A stretch of 64,000 nucleotides of DNA from Polytrichum commune (lineage: Eukaryota > Streptophyta > Polytrichopsida > Polytrichales > Polytrichaceae), in the NCBI GenBank assembly GCA_950295325.1, contig OX485805.1:28507501-28571500 (forward strand), in the 5' to 3' direction. The notes under the pieces were generated by a model, which was not told the origin of the DNA, did no database searches, and was given only the letters and a program-made list of their open reading frames with translations. The translations under genes were made by a program, and so were the position numbers. Numbering within the stretch: the first letter of the stretch is position 1; each line of letters opens with the position of its first letter. Below are positions 13,371 through 25,780 of the stretch, one piece after another.

Positions 13371-14798
13371 AAGTTAGATGAAGAGAGCACATAGAAGCCA
13401 TGAGTCTAAGGTATCACATTATTTTAATTATTTTAATGTGATTTGTTATTTTTATCTCAAACTACTAGAATGTAGAGTATGTACTAACCTTTCAAATGAC
13501 TAGGTTGCAGTTAAACTTTGATAGTGTTCATGACAACGATAGTTTATGAAGGATCATGACAATTTGTGAAAGGTCGTGATGGTTCAAGTGAAGGTGCACA
13601 AGACAATTATGAGGGCTAGTAATGTTACTAAACCATTTTCAAATATAATTTATCATTGGATTTTTCATGCTTTGATATAATAATGCAAGCACTATACTTT
13701 AGCATTCCATCTTAAAGCCATTCAATGAGAAACTAAAGGATCAAAATATAATCCAAAGAGGTAGATATTTAAGATTAAGATAGATATCATTTATAAACGC
13801 CAACTTTCAGAGGAGCAAGCATCACAGGCAAGCATGAATGAAGAGTGTCTTTGTCCGTATGCTATAATTGCCCCATTTGGATGAGTACATGTTCACAACA
13901 CCTACCATTGGGGAGGGTAAACACGATGATTCCTATGTGGAGCTTGGATATAGTTTTTTTTTTTTTTTTAAAAAAAAAACATCTAAGACGAGATCAAAGA
14001 CCCCAAACTAATCTACATAGGTTGATTTAGTATGAATGAACAATAAACCTACATGGACAAGTTTGTACTGCACACCCGATGGTAGATGTCAGGAAACGGA
14101 ATCCCTTTTGGATGTGGATATAAATATGACCCATAATATAAGGGTCTTGAAAAAGAGTGGACAAGTGTCAATATTTTCACTTTTCATCCATTATCATTTT
14201 CAATGGCCACTGCGTTTATTTCTACTACCTAAAATAATGTGGCCCACTATATTTCTATCCACACTATTCTTCCATTCCCAATTAACCACAAATCATAATG
14301 TACATAGTGTGGTTTGACGGTAACTTGTAAGGAGCATACAAGGGTTGTAAACATTCCATGTGAGATTCATGGGAACCACTCTAAGATCCACACCATTTAC
14401 ACCAAGGAAGTCATGTCTACATGGGCATGTCATAACTTTGACTTCCTCCCGGATTATGTTACTTGGCTTGCTCAATGTTCTAAGTTGTCATTGATCAAAT
14501 AAAGTAGATGGGTCTCAAATGGTTACTTATCCAAGTTACCCACATATCCTAGTATATTTAGTAAAGATGCGAATAATACAAGATGATTCACACATCCACA
14601 CTAAAGCCACCACCATTTTGCTCTTTCTTTTGTGGAGTCGTACAAATATTATATTCATTATTAAAGTGAGGAGTCTCGTTCTTCTTGAAGGACCATCTAA
14701 GTTCGCCCCCCTACTATGTTGACTAATGAGCCCGAATCAAATTAGACCCGAGGCTTGCATACCGAATTGTGGGATTCCTTGTGGGCCCTACATGCATC

Positions 14799-14996
14799 GG
14801 AAAATGTCTAAAACATTGCACATGTTCCCATGAGTTGTGAAAGATGCCATGGACATAGTAACATACATCATGAAGGATAAACCTACCTTGGAAAAAGGAA
14901 GGTCTAGAACATTCCACATGTTCCCATGAGTTGTGAATGATGCCATGGACATAGTAACTTACGTCATGAAGGATAAACCTACCTTGAAAAAAGGCC
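14799..14996 (+). repeat. ~98 bp tandem duplication
   Basis: Two adjacent direct copies share long identical stretches, for example cacatgttcccatgagttgt, gatgccatggacatagtaac and gaaggataaacctacctt. They differ at only a few positions, so the duplication is fairly recent. Confidence 0.85.
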
Positions 14997-15055
14997 CAAC
15001 TTGGGGTGGGTTTATTTGGGTCCAAGACTAAAGAAAGTACCAACATCATTGAAGT

Positions 15056-15099
15056 ACCCTAAACCCTAAACCCTAAACCCTAAACCCTAAACCCTAAAA
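15056..15099 (+). repeat. interstitial plant-type telomere repeat
   Basis: Six perfect consecutive AAACCCT units (the complement of TTTAGGG) lie inside ordinary intergenic DNA. This is the Arabidopsis-type plant telomere sequence. Short interstitial tracts arise by break repair, or act as telo-box elements near plant promoters. No clear gene starts next to it. Confidence 0.95.
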
Positions 15100-16253
15100 A
15101 CCTTTGGTGTTGAATGTCATGAAAGTTGAGGAGGTGCTTTACCCATGTCATCACCCACATTTACATTGTCTTGACCCACCTTTATATCTTAACATGCCTT
15201 TAACATTAAAATACGAGGAAAATCCTCTCAACTGTCAACATGAATCTCGTCAAAGAGAAGTGATCCTACTAATGAAGCTTCTCTTTGATCTTCATTCACG
15301 TGCAACTATTAGATTGGGGCGGTGGGGCATTGGCCATGTGGTACAATTATTTACAAAGGCATCAACAATGATTATCTAATTATTATTACGTTTGAACTCA
15401 ACCTTATAAGATAATATAAAGATGATGTTTATGGGGGCAAGAGCAAAAACCGACAAAGAGAGAGGAGGAGACATAGGGAGGGAGAGAGAGGGTGAGAAGT
15501 TGGTTGCTTACATTAGGGTTTGGGTCCAAGAAACTTTGAGGGTCCAAAATACCCCTTAAATGGACCTTACTTTTGACTCAAGATTGAAGACAAGGGGAAT
15601 TTTACTTGAATAAATAGACTAACTTAAATGAATCATTTTTCAAATGACTCGGTATCCATATAGAATTTTCTCACTCTAAAATTTTTAATGGGATAATGTA
15701 AGGGGGGAAAGGGTTCAATATTGGAAGTAGAGGTGAAATAATATGTAGAGGTTCACTCTTTGTGAGAGACATTTCTATCCACCATTTGGTGGTCTTTTTT
15801 GTTAGATCAACGAGATTGTGGTTGGTCTCAATTTGACAGAATATCTAAATTGAAGCAAGAAATGGTTTCCAATGCTCAAATGATGTTTCTTCATCAAGAG
15901 AAGTTGTGTCTGAACATCTTTGGCTCACATTCATGTAGATGTGGTGTGTAAAGTACATCACATGCCTCAAAATTTACCTACGACCATACGGACGCCGAGT
16001 GAGCCTTTGCCAAAGAAAAATCAACCCAAAATCTCCTTGCACAAACACAGGGCATATTATGGTGTACTTTAAAATCTTCGCTGCAAACTTTGTGTATACA
16101 AATAGCAATGACATCAACATGTACACCAACCACTCAGGTGGAATTTGTAGCAAAATCACAATCGGTTCACTTCAAGGAGATTTCACATTCTAATGATTTT
16201 GAGGTTGAAATTTGGATAATGCTTGGCTCCCCTTCTACCAAGACCTTGTTACA

Positions 16254-18477
16254 TTAAATGTTCTCTGCTAAAAATCGCAATGGGATTTTAACACCAACTG
16301 CAGGGCAAGCAAAGGACAACCATGTGAGGATATATTTTTCCATCCAACCACCCTTTTGCCCTCCTGCAGTCTCAACACCTTCATTTTCTTCTGAAAAAGC
16401 ACCTTTCTTACATAAGGTTGATTGGTCCTGAGAAAGCCTGCTATTGGATGTCACATGCGTCTTATGCAAATCTTCTGCGGAAGAACTGCCAACCTCGCAC
16501 TTTGGAAGGCATTGGTCTGAATAGACTAAGCTCATAATACTGCTTGTTCCACAGGGATGCAATGTAAACCATGGTCGATGCAGGAAAGGGTGATCCTGCC
16601 ATGCTCAACCTTTTAATTAGAACCAATCCAACCCTCTATAATCGACCCTCAACTCTGTCAATGAAAAAGCATTAGCTGGATGTCCTCTTAACCTTGCCCC
16701 TTATGTGTCTGATATTCTGATATTGTTCGATTTCAACTCCCCCGAACTTAGATCAAGTACTTGGAAGACCTCCATTTGTTCAACACAAAAGTGCTAATCT
16801 CCTGTCTATATTTGATAAAAGTGACCGCTATGCAGATGATGCACCTAGCATAAATTCCATCAAGATTCATCCTCATCTTGTGTTCATTATTTAGCTGAAT
16901 GAGTGAATTCAATATTCCTGATAATTGAGCTTGTAAAGAGAATTGAAGGTCTTGACATACTTAAGGAAAGAAAGAACACTCGTGGAAAAACCCAAGGGGA
17001 ATGAATACCTCCTGTGTCAAGAAAGTCCATCGGCTTTCCCCTGTGAGATGCTGAGACCCCAAAGGTAAGTCCTGCAGCACATCCTGCCATTGCAGTAGCC
17101 TTCCATCTGCACCAAGCACGAAAATTTCAATCAGCTCTGTGCTTATTTGAAGCCAAACGCGTGTGAAGGATCGAATTGTTCATTTCATACCTAGTCATGC
17201 AAAATCAACTAAACTCAATTTTGTGCATATTCACAGAGCTCTCTGGATATACAAAAATCAACATGGAATATGGACACTTTAAGCAATTACAAATAATAAA
17301 ATTAAGAAGAAGCTCAAGAATCGGAATACTTCACAATTGCACAAGTTATACCACAATTCACAATGCTGTCAGAATGTGATGATGTGTGCGAAGCCTCTAG
17401 CTGTGATTTACAAGCTGACAAAGCTGTGACATTGGAAACTGACCTCGTAGACAACCATGAAGAAAGAGCATGGGTACTCTATATGATTCATTGTATATCA
17501 CATGGTATGTGTAACAATGTTCCTCTTCTCCCGCTATGTCTGCATGCTGAAAAAAGAAGCAATGTCACTTCGATTTTTTGTTTTCAATGCAACCAAAGCA
17601 CAAAGAAAAGATAAAGAGATGACTCAAAAGCAATGATCCATGGCATGTTGTCAAGTGCACAGAGAGTTGGAGCTTTGAAACTTATCACTCGAAAGTCCAC
17701 ATTCAGAGCTCTTGAATTGAGCTTAGTGAGCGTGACAACTCAACGCCAAAAACATGTAAGAGGTCAGATATCCCAAAGCAAGAAGCACAAGCGATGCCTA
17801 AGATAAAAAGGTTGAATTGCTATTTACGTTATATATGACCTCCACAAATACATGTTGTAGACTGTTACCATGATTGCTGGATCCTCATCTTCATCAACGT
17901 CCTGCGAATTGTCAAGAATTTCAGTGTCCTGCACGACCGATTGATCTGCTGAGTATCACAGATTTCATGGAATTGCACAAGGAATTGGATCCATTTAAAT
18001 TCTTCCCACAAAAGCACAAAACTTACTAATTGAAGAGGAGCTCCCTATACCTTGTCTTTTGGATTCAAGTGAACATCTTGAAGCTCCAAGTATCCCACAA
18101 CCTGCACCCAACCTGCACTACCTTCATCATCATTGTCTAGTCTTTGAAGTCCTTGGCTGTAAGGTCACAGTTCCACAATTGCAGCAACAGGGCTGCCAAG
18201 ACCGTATCACAAATTGTTCATCTCACCTAACCAGAGAAAGCTGAATGAAACAACATTATATCGAAGAAAATTGTATGTGGCATTAAAGAGTTCATTCCTC
18301 GGGCATTCCCATCTCGTTACTCACGTGTGCAAGTGGGGAAATCACAGGGTTCTGCTGCCTCCGCTGCCAGGTCCAAGGTGGAGAATTAGGGCACTGCCGC
18401 TCCCATACCTTCACAAGATGCACTGCCGCCTTCTCAAATTCCGCAGCTGAGAGAGTTCCATCCCAGGCACGCATCAT
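16254..18477 (-). CDS. ATG10: Ubiquitin-like-conjugating enzyme ATG10
   Basis: Six exons join in phase: 18321-18477, 18051-18151, 17869-17928, 17444-17546, 17009-17106 and 16254-16595, giving 286 residues. ATG10 is the E2-like enzyme that joins ATG12 to ATG5, building the complex that promotes ATG8 lipidation in autophagy. Diagnostic segments are DGTLSAAEF at residues 6-14, WERQCPNSPPWTW at 25-37, GYLELQDV in exon 2, YHVIYNESYRVPMLFLHG at about 119-136, ESRWTFLTQE at 164-173, and HPFLHRPWFTLHPCGTS at 175-191, in which Cys188 of HPC is the expected catalytic cysteine. The C-terminal YILTWLS...VGVKIP block is also typical. About 55 extra residues, Ser- and Glu-rich, sit between the catalytic motif and that block, making the protein longer than the roughly 225-residue Arabidopsis form. 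The exon 1-2 junction is the least certain: a GTGAGT donor 4 nt earlier is out of phase. Confidence 0.9.
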
Positions 18478-18504
18478 ATTCCCTGGTACCCATATCACCA
18501 AATA

Positions 18505-19850
18505 GTATGAAATATCAGAATCTTACCAAACCCTATGAACTCGAGGCTGTATAAGGTTATTCAACAAACTGGAGCGATAACTGTGACCGGAATGCTAAGG
18601 TACATATTGTTTTGTCTAAATTGTAATATGGGGAATAAAAGTAAAGTAGCGAAGTGAGTGGAGCCGACACACGTCCCTCTTCTTCAATCGTACAATAGGC
18701 AATACATTTTAGTCAATCTTACTGGCCAGTTTTCAAGTCGTCAAGAATAGAGTGCACAAAAGTTTCTACCAATCTAGCATCTTCCAGAAACTCATTGGAA
18801 CATGATGAGTGCTGATTTATGCTTCACTATGTAGAATCCGATCGCCCTTTTCACTCTGCCAGCGTTCTGTGTCTCAAACCCTACCAGCTAGCTATCTTCG
18901 CGGATAATATCCGTATTCCGAATTCCATAACTCTGGACAAGTATGTCATTTCCCTGACAAGTATGAAATATCAGAATCCTACCGCGTGAACTCGAGAATG
19001 TATATTTTATTAAGCGAACCGGAGCGACAATTGTAACCACGAGTGCAAGGGTACATATTGTCTCTTTCTGGACTGTAACTTAGTGTAGGCAGAAAAATGT
19101 GACAACCTCCGGTTTTCAATTCCAGTTCCTGAAAGCCGTAGCGAAGTCAGTAGAGCGTACACACTCACGATGACACTAGGGAATACGGTTCGTCAAACTT
19201 ACTGGCTAGGTTTTATGCCATCGGGAACAGAGTGTGCACAAAATTCTCTACCAATCTAACATCAAACAGAAACGCCTTGGAACATGATGAGTGCTGATTT
19301 ATACTTCGCTATGTAGCACCCGATCGCCGTTTAACCCTGTCAACGGTATCTGTCCCAAACCCTACCAGCCATTGATATCCGAATTCCATAATCTTCGACA
19401 AGCATATTATATCACTGACAAGTACAAGTATGTAATATCAGAATCTTACCAAGCCGTATGAACTCTCGAGGCTGTATGTTTGTTGAGCAAACTGGAGCGA
19501 CAACTGTAACCACGAGTACATAAGTACAAGCATATCGTATCTGTCTGGATTGTCGTTTAGGCAGAAAATTTAGACATCCTCCAGTATGCAATACCGATTT
19601 CCTCCTCCTCTCCAATCTTACAGTAAGGAGTATATCTCGTCAAACCTTCTGACTACGTTTTATGTCATCAAGAACAGAGTGTGCACAAAATTCTCTACAA
19701 ATCTGAAATCGTCGAGAAGCTCCTCTGAGCGTGACGAGTGCAGAATTATTTTGTGCGTCGCTATATGTAGCATCCGATCGTCCGCTTAACCCTACCAGAC
19801 TATACTTGCCGATAACTTCTGAATTCGCAATTCCATCAATTTTTCACTCT
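18505..19850. repeat. three tandem ~455 bp units upstream of ATG10
   Basis: Three direct copies begin near 18505, 18961 and 19429 with the shared words tatgaaatatcagaatc, gaactcgaggctgta, ggtacatattgt, acatgatgagtgctgattta and ccgatcgcc...aaccctaccag. The first copy starts less than 30 bp from the ATG10 start codon, so the array makes up the 5' untranslated region and promoter of that gene. Copies are diverged by scattered substitutions and small indels, suggesting moderate age. Confidence 0.85.
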
Positions 19851-22437
19851 CAATCACCGAGCGCTCCAAGACAATGCAGATTTCCTTCACAGTTAGACAC
19901 AACTCTGCTCACAATTACAATACAACGTATGTATTGGCATTGTGAGCAAATTTTCCATGCTGCGTATTTGACCTCAAATTTTCAATGACATCAAGGTATT
20001 CAACCGATGTGAAAAATGCACTTGAAGAACAAGTGTTAATTTTAGATAAGGTCAATTTTGACACAATAAACTAAAATTGAAAGTATGTAGCTCAAATACG
20101 CTATTTTTCTTACGGAAAGGTTTAGTCTAGGCCTCACGGACATTTGAGGGTTAACTTGAATCCCATGATAACAAGGCCGGTATGAATGCTAGGTCGGAGA
20201 TCTTCCTAGCTGTTGGTTTATGGTGCACTCTACTACAATATATTATGCTCCGTTAATGGGTGAATCATAACTTTGGTGGACCTAACAATCAACGTACGTT
20301 ATAATTATTTGCATCTTCAATTCTTTGATGCCACCTCATATTTCATAACTTTAGATGTTTTCTAGTTGCTTCAACATTATATGATTTATATATCTAGAAC
20401 CTTTGTAACCTTGTTGCTCTCTTAACAACTTCAACATATTACACATGTAATATGGGCCGCGACCTTGAACACAAGCCCTCACTATTAGTAAATGAACAAC
20501 CACCGGGGATTGGTGAAATCAACTTGGCACAATTATAGTTGAAGGTTGGGCCTTGTGGAGGGGCAAAGGCCATGTTGTGTGTCTATCTTGTAGGTTATTT
20601 ATAGGCCATAGATGCAAGCTTAATGTAGAGACCATTTTGCTTCATTGAGAGGCACATCATAGTTGGTGACTACCATAAAGTTGCCAACCCAAATTTAATA
20701 AAAAAAAGCCTCCATTGGAATCACATGACTTATACATGGATACCCTTAAAAGGATTATGTGCAAGGTTGATATATTTGTACATTAAAGTCGGATTGGGCA
20801 TGTGTTTAACCTAGACTTTCATTTCTTGAGACATGGGTGATTTTGAACCCTTGTTTGAAATATCTAAAACTTGGACTATTTTTTGGGTACTTTCAAGTTG
20901 GTAATATCATGTTATACTTTACATGTACTTAGGGTCAAGTTCTACGGAGCAACCCAGGCACCATTATCCACAATACTCTTTTGGCATCATGGGTGAGGAC
21001 ATCTTTATTAAGGTTTATTGAAGGCTTGGAGCATTCCAAACCATCCTTGAGGCACCCTAGTGACCCCCCCCTTCCTAGCCCTTTGGATATGAATGTCCCA
21101 ACAATGAGGTTCATTGGCCATTCCACCGCATGGTCAAAGTTACGCATGAAATCAAGAGTTTTGGTCAGAGGATAGCTTAGAGGTTATTATGAAAAGGTGA
21201 TGGACTAGGTATAGGAGTACCTTAAACCAAGAAGTTGCAATATTCAACATACATGTGGCAACGATATGAACTGAAAAAAATGATTACCAAGTAGAAAAAA
21301 AAGACCATGTGTATTGCAAGTCCACCCCACCACCAATATTGAAATGAATGCAAAGTTTTGAAGTGAAAATTATGCTAGCATCCAAAACTGCTGGGGGGCT
21401 TGATGTTCATATCATGAACATTCTCAAAATCAACATGTACTTATTATGGAAGATTTCGAAGGTGTTGATTTGGGGGTTGTCATGGTTAAAAGTGCTTCTA
21501 TCTTACCACATAAGTTTAATCTTTTTATGAGGAAGTGCACACATTCTCAACCCCACTCGTGGAAGCACATGAAGAGCTTGTGAGGGCATGTATGGGGAAG
21601 TTCACAGTGACAGAAAAAACATTTGGAATCATACAAAAATGCTTGCCACCCCTTCCCATAGAAACTTGACGTCTAGATGTCATGAACTATTTAATACATG
21701 CCATATTTTACACATTTTATAAAAAATAAATTGTAGGCAAGCTTATTGTATAATTATTTCAAAATTTTAAATAAAAGATTCTCAAAATCTCAACTTACAG
21801 AATATTGAATATTCTAATATTCTAATATTGAATATTGAATATTCAACTTACAGAATAATGAATCAATGTGTGTGTAGGGCATCTTTTAAAGATTCGAGCT
21901 AGCCCGTGATCCCTAGGCATTATTTAGGGGTTCAAAATTAACTAAAAAAAAAACAGAAAATCAACATAAAAGGTTTGGCAAGAGAGATCAATCAAATAAA
22001 GAGATGACACGTGGAGGACGACACTGGGAGTCGCCCGCGGCCGCGGGTTCCTTTGGTGCACCTTCGACGTCGTCGACCGACCACACCAGACCCTGCTTCC
22101 TCCGATCACTTCAAAACTTACAAAACTTGTTCTTCATTTGTTTCCGCTACCGAGTGTGAGCATTTCTGATGAGGAAGTTGTGATGAAGTTGTGATGATGG
22201 GGTAGAACGCCGCGTCGTTCCTTTTCGCAATTCCTTCCCCAATTCTTCCTCTCTATCACCAACCTGCTTTCCCGCACCTCACATCGTGCTCTGAAACCTC
22301 CTGTTGCATCGTTTAGGGTTTTGTCCCATTCTTCTCTCCGCGCTTAGGGTTTCGAGTTCAATTGTGTGTTTGGAATTCCTCGTGGGCCTTTTCTTTTGGT
22401 TCTCTCCCTTGTCGCTTCCTGAAGTTCGATTAGTTTG
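19850..22437. other. intergenic DNA and ESS2 upstream region
   Basis: No gene seen at 19.85-22.0 kb. A small AT-rich palindromic cluster (gaatattgaatattc-type units) lies at about 21800-21850. The text becomes GC-richer from about 22010 (gcggccgcgggtt), with TTAGGGTTT words at about 22313 and 22346, likely the promoter and start of the 5' untranslated region of ESS2. Confidence 0.45.
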
Positions 22438-22458
22438 GTCTTTATCAAAATTGTGGGT

Positions 22459-22905
22459 GGATAGGGTTTGGTTCTTTACCTCTTTGTGGTGTGGCCTCTC
22501 TTCTGTTAAGACTGTAGGAGGAAAGTTGGAAAGCGGATCCTTCATAGTAAGAAGTTTGATTGCCCCTCTATTCAAAAAGTTGCAACGTCGGTGAAAACGA
22601 AAGAAGAAGCTTGTTAAAAAAATTTTAATCGGGAAAGATGTTCGCATCACCAGGGTAGTCCCGGCGTCGAAATTGTAGCTGATTAGGGTTTGATTGTTTA
22701 CCTCTTTTGTGCTTTGGCGTTCTCTCTGTTAGATTGTAGGAAGAAAGTTGGAAGTCGGAGCCTCGAGAGCAGGAGTTCGGTTGCCCCTGTATTCAAGGAA
22801 GTTAGGAAGTTGTAACGTCGGTGAGAGCGAAAGCACGAAAGAAGCTTGTTGATTCTTAAACCGGGAAAGATGTTGGCATCACCAGGGCAGTCTCCACGTC
22901 ACATT
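22459..22905 (+). repeat. ~225 bp tandem duplication spanning the ESS2 start codon
   Basis: Copy 1 (about 22459-22680) and copy 2 (about 22681-22905) share tagggttt...tttacctcttt, ctctgttaga, ttgtaggaggaaagttgga, gttgcccct.tattcaa, cgtcggtga, gaagcttgttg and gggaaagatgtt.gcatcaccaggg.agtc. The ATG at 22638 in copy 1 corresponds to the ESS2 start at 22870. In copy 1 the seventh codon is TAG where the gene has CAG, so it encodes a 6-residue upstream ORF (22638-22658). Confidence 0.88.
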
Positions 22906-25780
22906 ATACCTCCATCACCGTCACCAAGTGCAGACAGCAGGCAAGGCTACGGCCCTCTAGCCTTGGCAAGCACATCAGAACGGAGTTTAGATGGGTCGTC
23001 CTTCGGAAAGAAGCGCAAGAAAAGCTCGCAGGTCCCATTGGACGAGGACACGTATGTAGCTGCAATCGAAAAGATAATCGAGCGTGACTTCTTCCCGGAC
23101 ATTCCCAAGCTTCAGAACCGATTAGAGTGGTTGGAGGCTGTTCGAAGTGGCGATCCTATAGTTATCCGTGACGCGCAGTTGAATATAATTCAGAGGAGGA
23201 GGGACAAAGCACGAGAGCAAGGGGAGAGAGATGGGACTCCTGCTACTGTTATAGCTGACACTCCCAATTCGATGATATCAGGGTTGGCCAGTCCCGCAGT
23301 GTCACTGCGTTCAGCTGCTTCACCTTCCATGTCAATGCTGTTTCCCCCATCAACATCATCTCTACTTGCAAGCGAGAATGGGACCCCAGTTGAGACCAAT
23401 TTGAAGCTGGACGAGTTTCTGAAGAAGTACACAAGTGAAGATAATGCAAGTTTTTCTAAGATTATAGAGAAAGTGAACAAGCAGAGGAAGCAGAAGTACG
23501 AGTATCTGAGTGAGAAAGAGTTTGTGGATTCGAATTTGCGTATTGAAGATCAACAACCCGGTGAGTTTCTACCCAGGAAAATGTGGTTGCATGTTCAGCC
23601 TTTTTGGTTATTTGTAATCAGGAGTTTTATATTGTCAATGTTAAAATCATGTGGCTTGAACAGCATGTCTCATATCGCCTCTCCTATTTTCATCTCTTCT
23701 TATTGCCTGAAGAAAGGTTTTTTCTATTTCTTATTAAGGTGGTTGTGGTCGTGGTTGTGGTCAACCGCAAGAGTTAAGCACATCTACAGTTTTGTTTATT
23801 CACACTTGTCTTGTGTAAATTCTTGTGGTTGTCGTTGATAGTGGCCCGTCTTCCTAATCGCAATCTATCCTTGGTTTAGGTCTTGGACGTCGATAAGAAG
23901 TTAAAGCTGTTATTATCCTTACTGGCCTTGGATTGTAGTGTTAAAGTGGCTGCCTCCTCAATTTTCTCCCTGGACGTTGGCCTTGAAGCTCTCTACTGGT
24001 GCCACATGTGTATGAACACCCTCGTTAAGGGCGGCTAACCACGCCGAGTAGTGGGGTTGATGGGGATAGAGGATAGTTGTGGTTGTGGTTAACATTTATT
24101 ATGCCTTTTCCGTGGAAATAGAACCAAAGAAAGTGAATCACAACCACCCCTAACGACCCTTAAGTGACCCTCAAGTCTACCGTTGCTTGTTCAGTAACCA
24201 GTTGCAGCCCATGCTAGTCTAACGCACAATAGACTCTCCAAAAATGTGACTCAAACGTAGTGCAGCAGTAAATGGTGTTGGGATTAGTCCTTGCCAAGCA
24301 ACCCTGTCCTGTGGATGTGACCTCCAGTTGCAGGGTGGCCTGGACTCATTTGCAATTTTCAAGGGTGAGGCTAAAAGTTCTCCGTCTAGGGTGATGGTCT
24401 CTTGTTTAGTGAGGATAGGGCTGTGTGATCTATATGTCATCTTCATCTTCAAAGGTTTGGAGAGAACTTTTTGGTCTTGCTATCTTTTATTGTCTCTGGT
24501 GTTCTGGAGTTGTTGGAAAGACTAGGACCTGGTCTTTAGAAGGGTTGTCTGATACTATTCTGGGCAACGGCATTGTGAGACCCTTTGGTTTTAATGTAGA
24601 GAATCCAACCAAGTAACATATAAACTGGTCTCAACTTTTGTCTGCACTTTTGTGATAAGCGGTGGGGTCTATAGTTCTGAAAGCAAGTCTGTTGCAGCTC
24701 AGTAACAGGTGACACTGAGTTTTTAAAATTTTAGTGAGTGATGCATTCTCTACAGAAGTCTCATATTTCAATTGCCTTCCTGGTACACACTGTATTTGTC
24801 ATTATCGAAATTCTCAATCTACTGGTGCTAAGTTTCTTACTTGACAGTTGTTTACATGTTTTGTTGTCCAAGCAGAGGATCGTGTTACAGATGGATTTGG
24901 GACGTCGAATCAACCACTTGCAACATTGGAGAACTGGAAGTACAGAGCCAAGAATCTGCTCATGTACGATTCTGCGGAGAGGGAAGATGCACCTTTCACT
25001 CAAGCAGAGAGAGAGGAGCTTGTAGAAGGTCCGCCAAAGGCCATCACTCTAAGGAACACTCGATTTCATGGGAAAATGTTCGACTCAAAGTTGCGAGCTG
25101 AAGACACTGTGGCCATTCTCTATACTCCAGTTGCAGGAGGAACTCCTCAAGCGTGGCCATTTTCTGAACGCAATGCAGAGAGGGCAAGGAAAAGGTACGA
25201 CCTTGAAGACTTGCGGAGGACCCCGCAAGCCTTGGAAAACCAGCCAAAGGGATTGACAGGTCCTCTTGGTGGGTATAGCTTTGTGGCAACCCCCTCACCT
25301 GCTCCAGGAGTTGATGAATCCCCATTTATGACATGGGGAGAGATTGAAGGTACACCCCTGAGGTTAGAAACTGAAGACACCCCAGTTGGTATTGGTGGGA
25401 ATGGAGATGGACCACATTTTAAAATACCTGCTCCACCTACCAGGGATGCAAGAGCACATACTCTATCAAGGGATGCGGCAAGGAGCTTAAGAGAGAAATC
25501 CAAAATTCACAATCCCAAGTATTCCCCATCTCCAGCAAGGGGCTCTGGGTCAGCCAGCCCTGGAGGCTGCGGTCTATCTGTGGCGGCACAAAAGTTTGTG
25601 AACAAAGCGATGGCAAAATCGTGTTCTTCAGTAGATGCTAGATTGAGAGCCAGCTATGGTGCAGGGACTACTCCAGGCACCCCTCGCCTAGCACGGAATG
25701 CTGTACGCACAAGAGAAGGAAGTGTCTCCAGCCGGGATGGTAGTGTTCCCTTACGATCACCATCAGTTCTGCCCTCATGA
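22870..25780 (+). CDS. ESS2: Splicing factor ESS-2 homolog (DGCR14/ES2 family)
   Basis: Two exons, 22870-23560 and 24876-25780, join in phase 1 across a GT-AG intron of 1315 bp, giving 531 residues. ESS2/DGCR14 is a conserved nuclear protein of the catalytic spliceosome. Family hallmarks are LDEDTYVAAIEKIIERDFFP followed by DIPKLQ and WLEA at about residues 60-90, ENWKYRAKNLLMY at the start of exon 2, a TLRNTRFHGKMF motif, an F.TWGEIEGTP block, and a Ser/Pro/Gly-rich C terminus with PSPARGSGSASPGG. The start ATG is the copy inside the 5' tandem duplication that keeps an open frame; an in-frame ATG eight codons upstream (22846) is also possible. The protein has no membrane segment. The intron donor is GTGAGT and the acceptor follows tgtccaag. 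Confidence 0.93.

Larger units (their letters stand above)
13370..16253. other. intergenic DNA between ORMDL and ATG10
   Basis: No gene recognised. Visible contents are an A/T homopolymer junction near 13957-13979, a ~100 bp tandem duplication near 14800-14995, the telomere-type repeat at 15056-15099, and a purine-rich GAGAG patch near 15458-15495. The 3' end of ATG10 transcripts must fall near 16.0-16.25 kb. Confidence 0.5.

Noticed and set aside
12855-13401. His/Pro/Met-rich frames on both strands
   Set aside because: They are products of the GGGTGGGCATGGGT minisatellite.
22304-22650. Frames on both strands upstream of ESS2
   Set aside because: They lie in the ESS2 leader and its tandem duplication. 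Only the ESS2 frame has conserved motifs.
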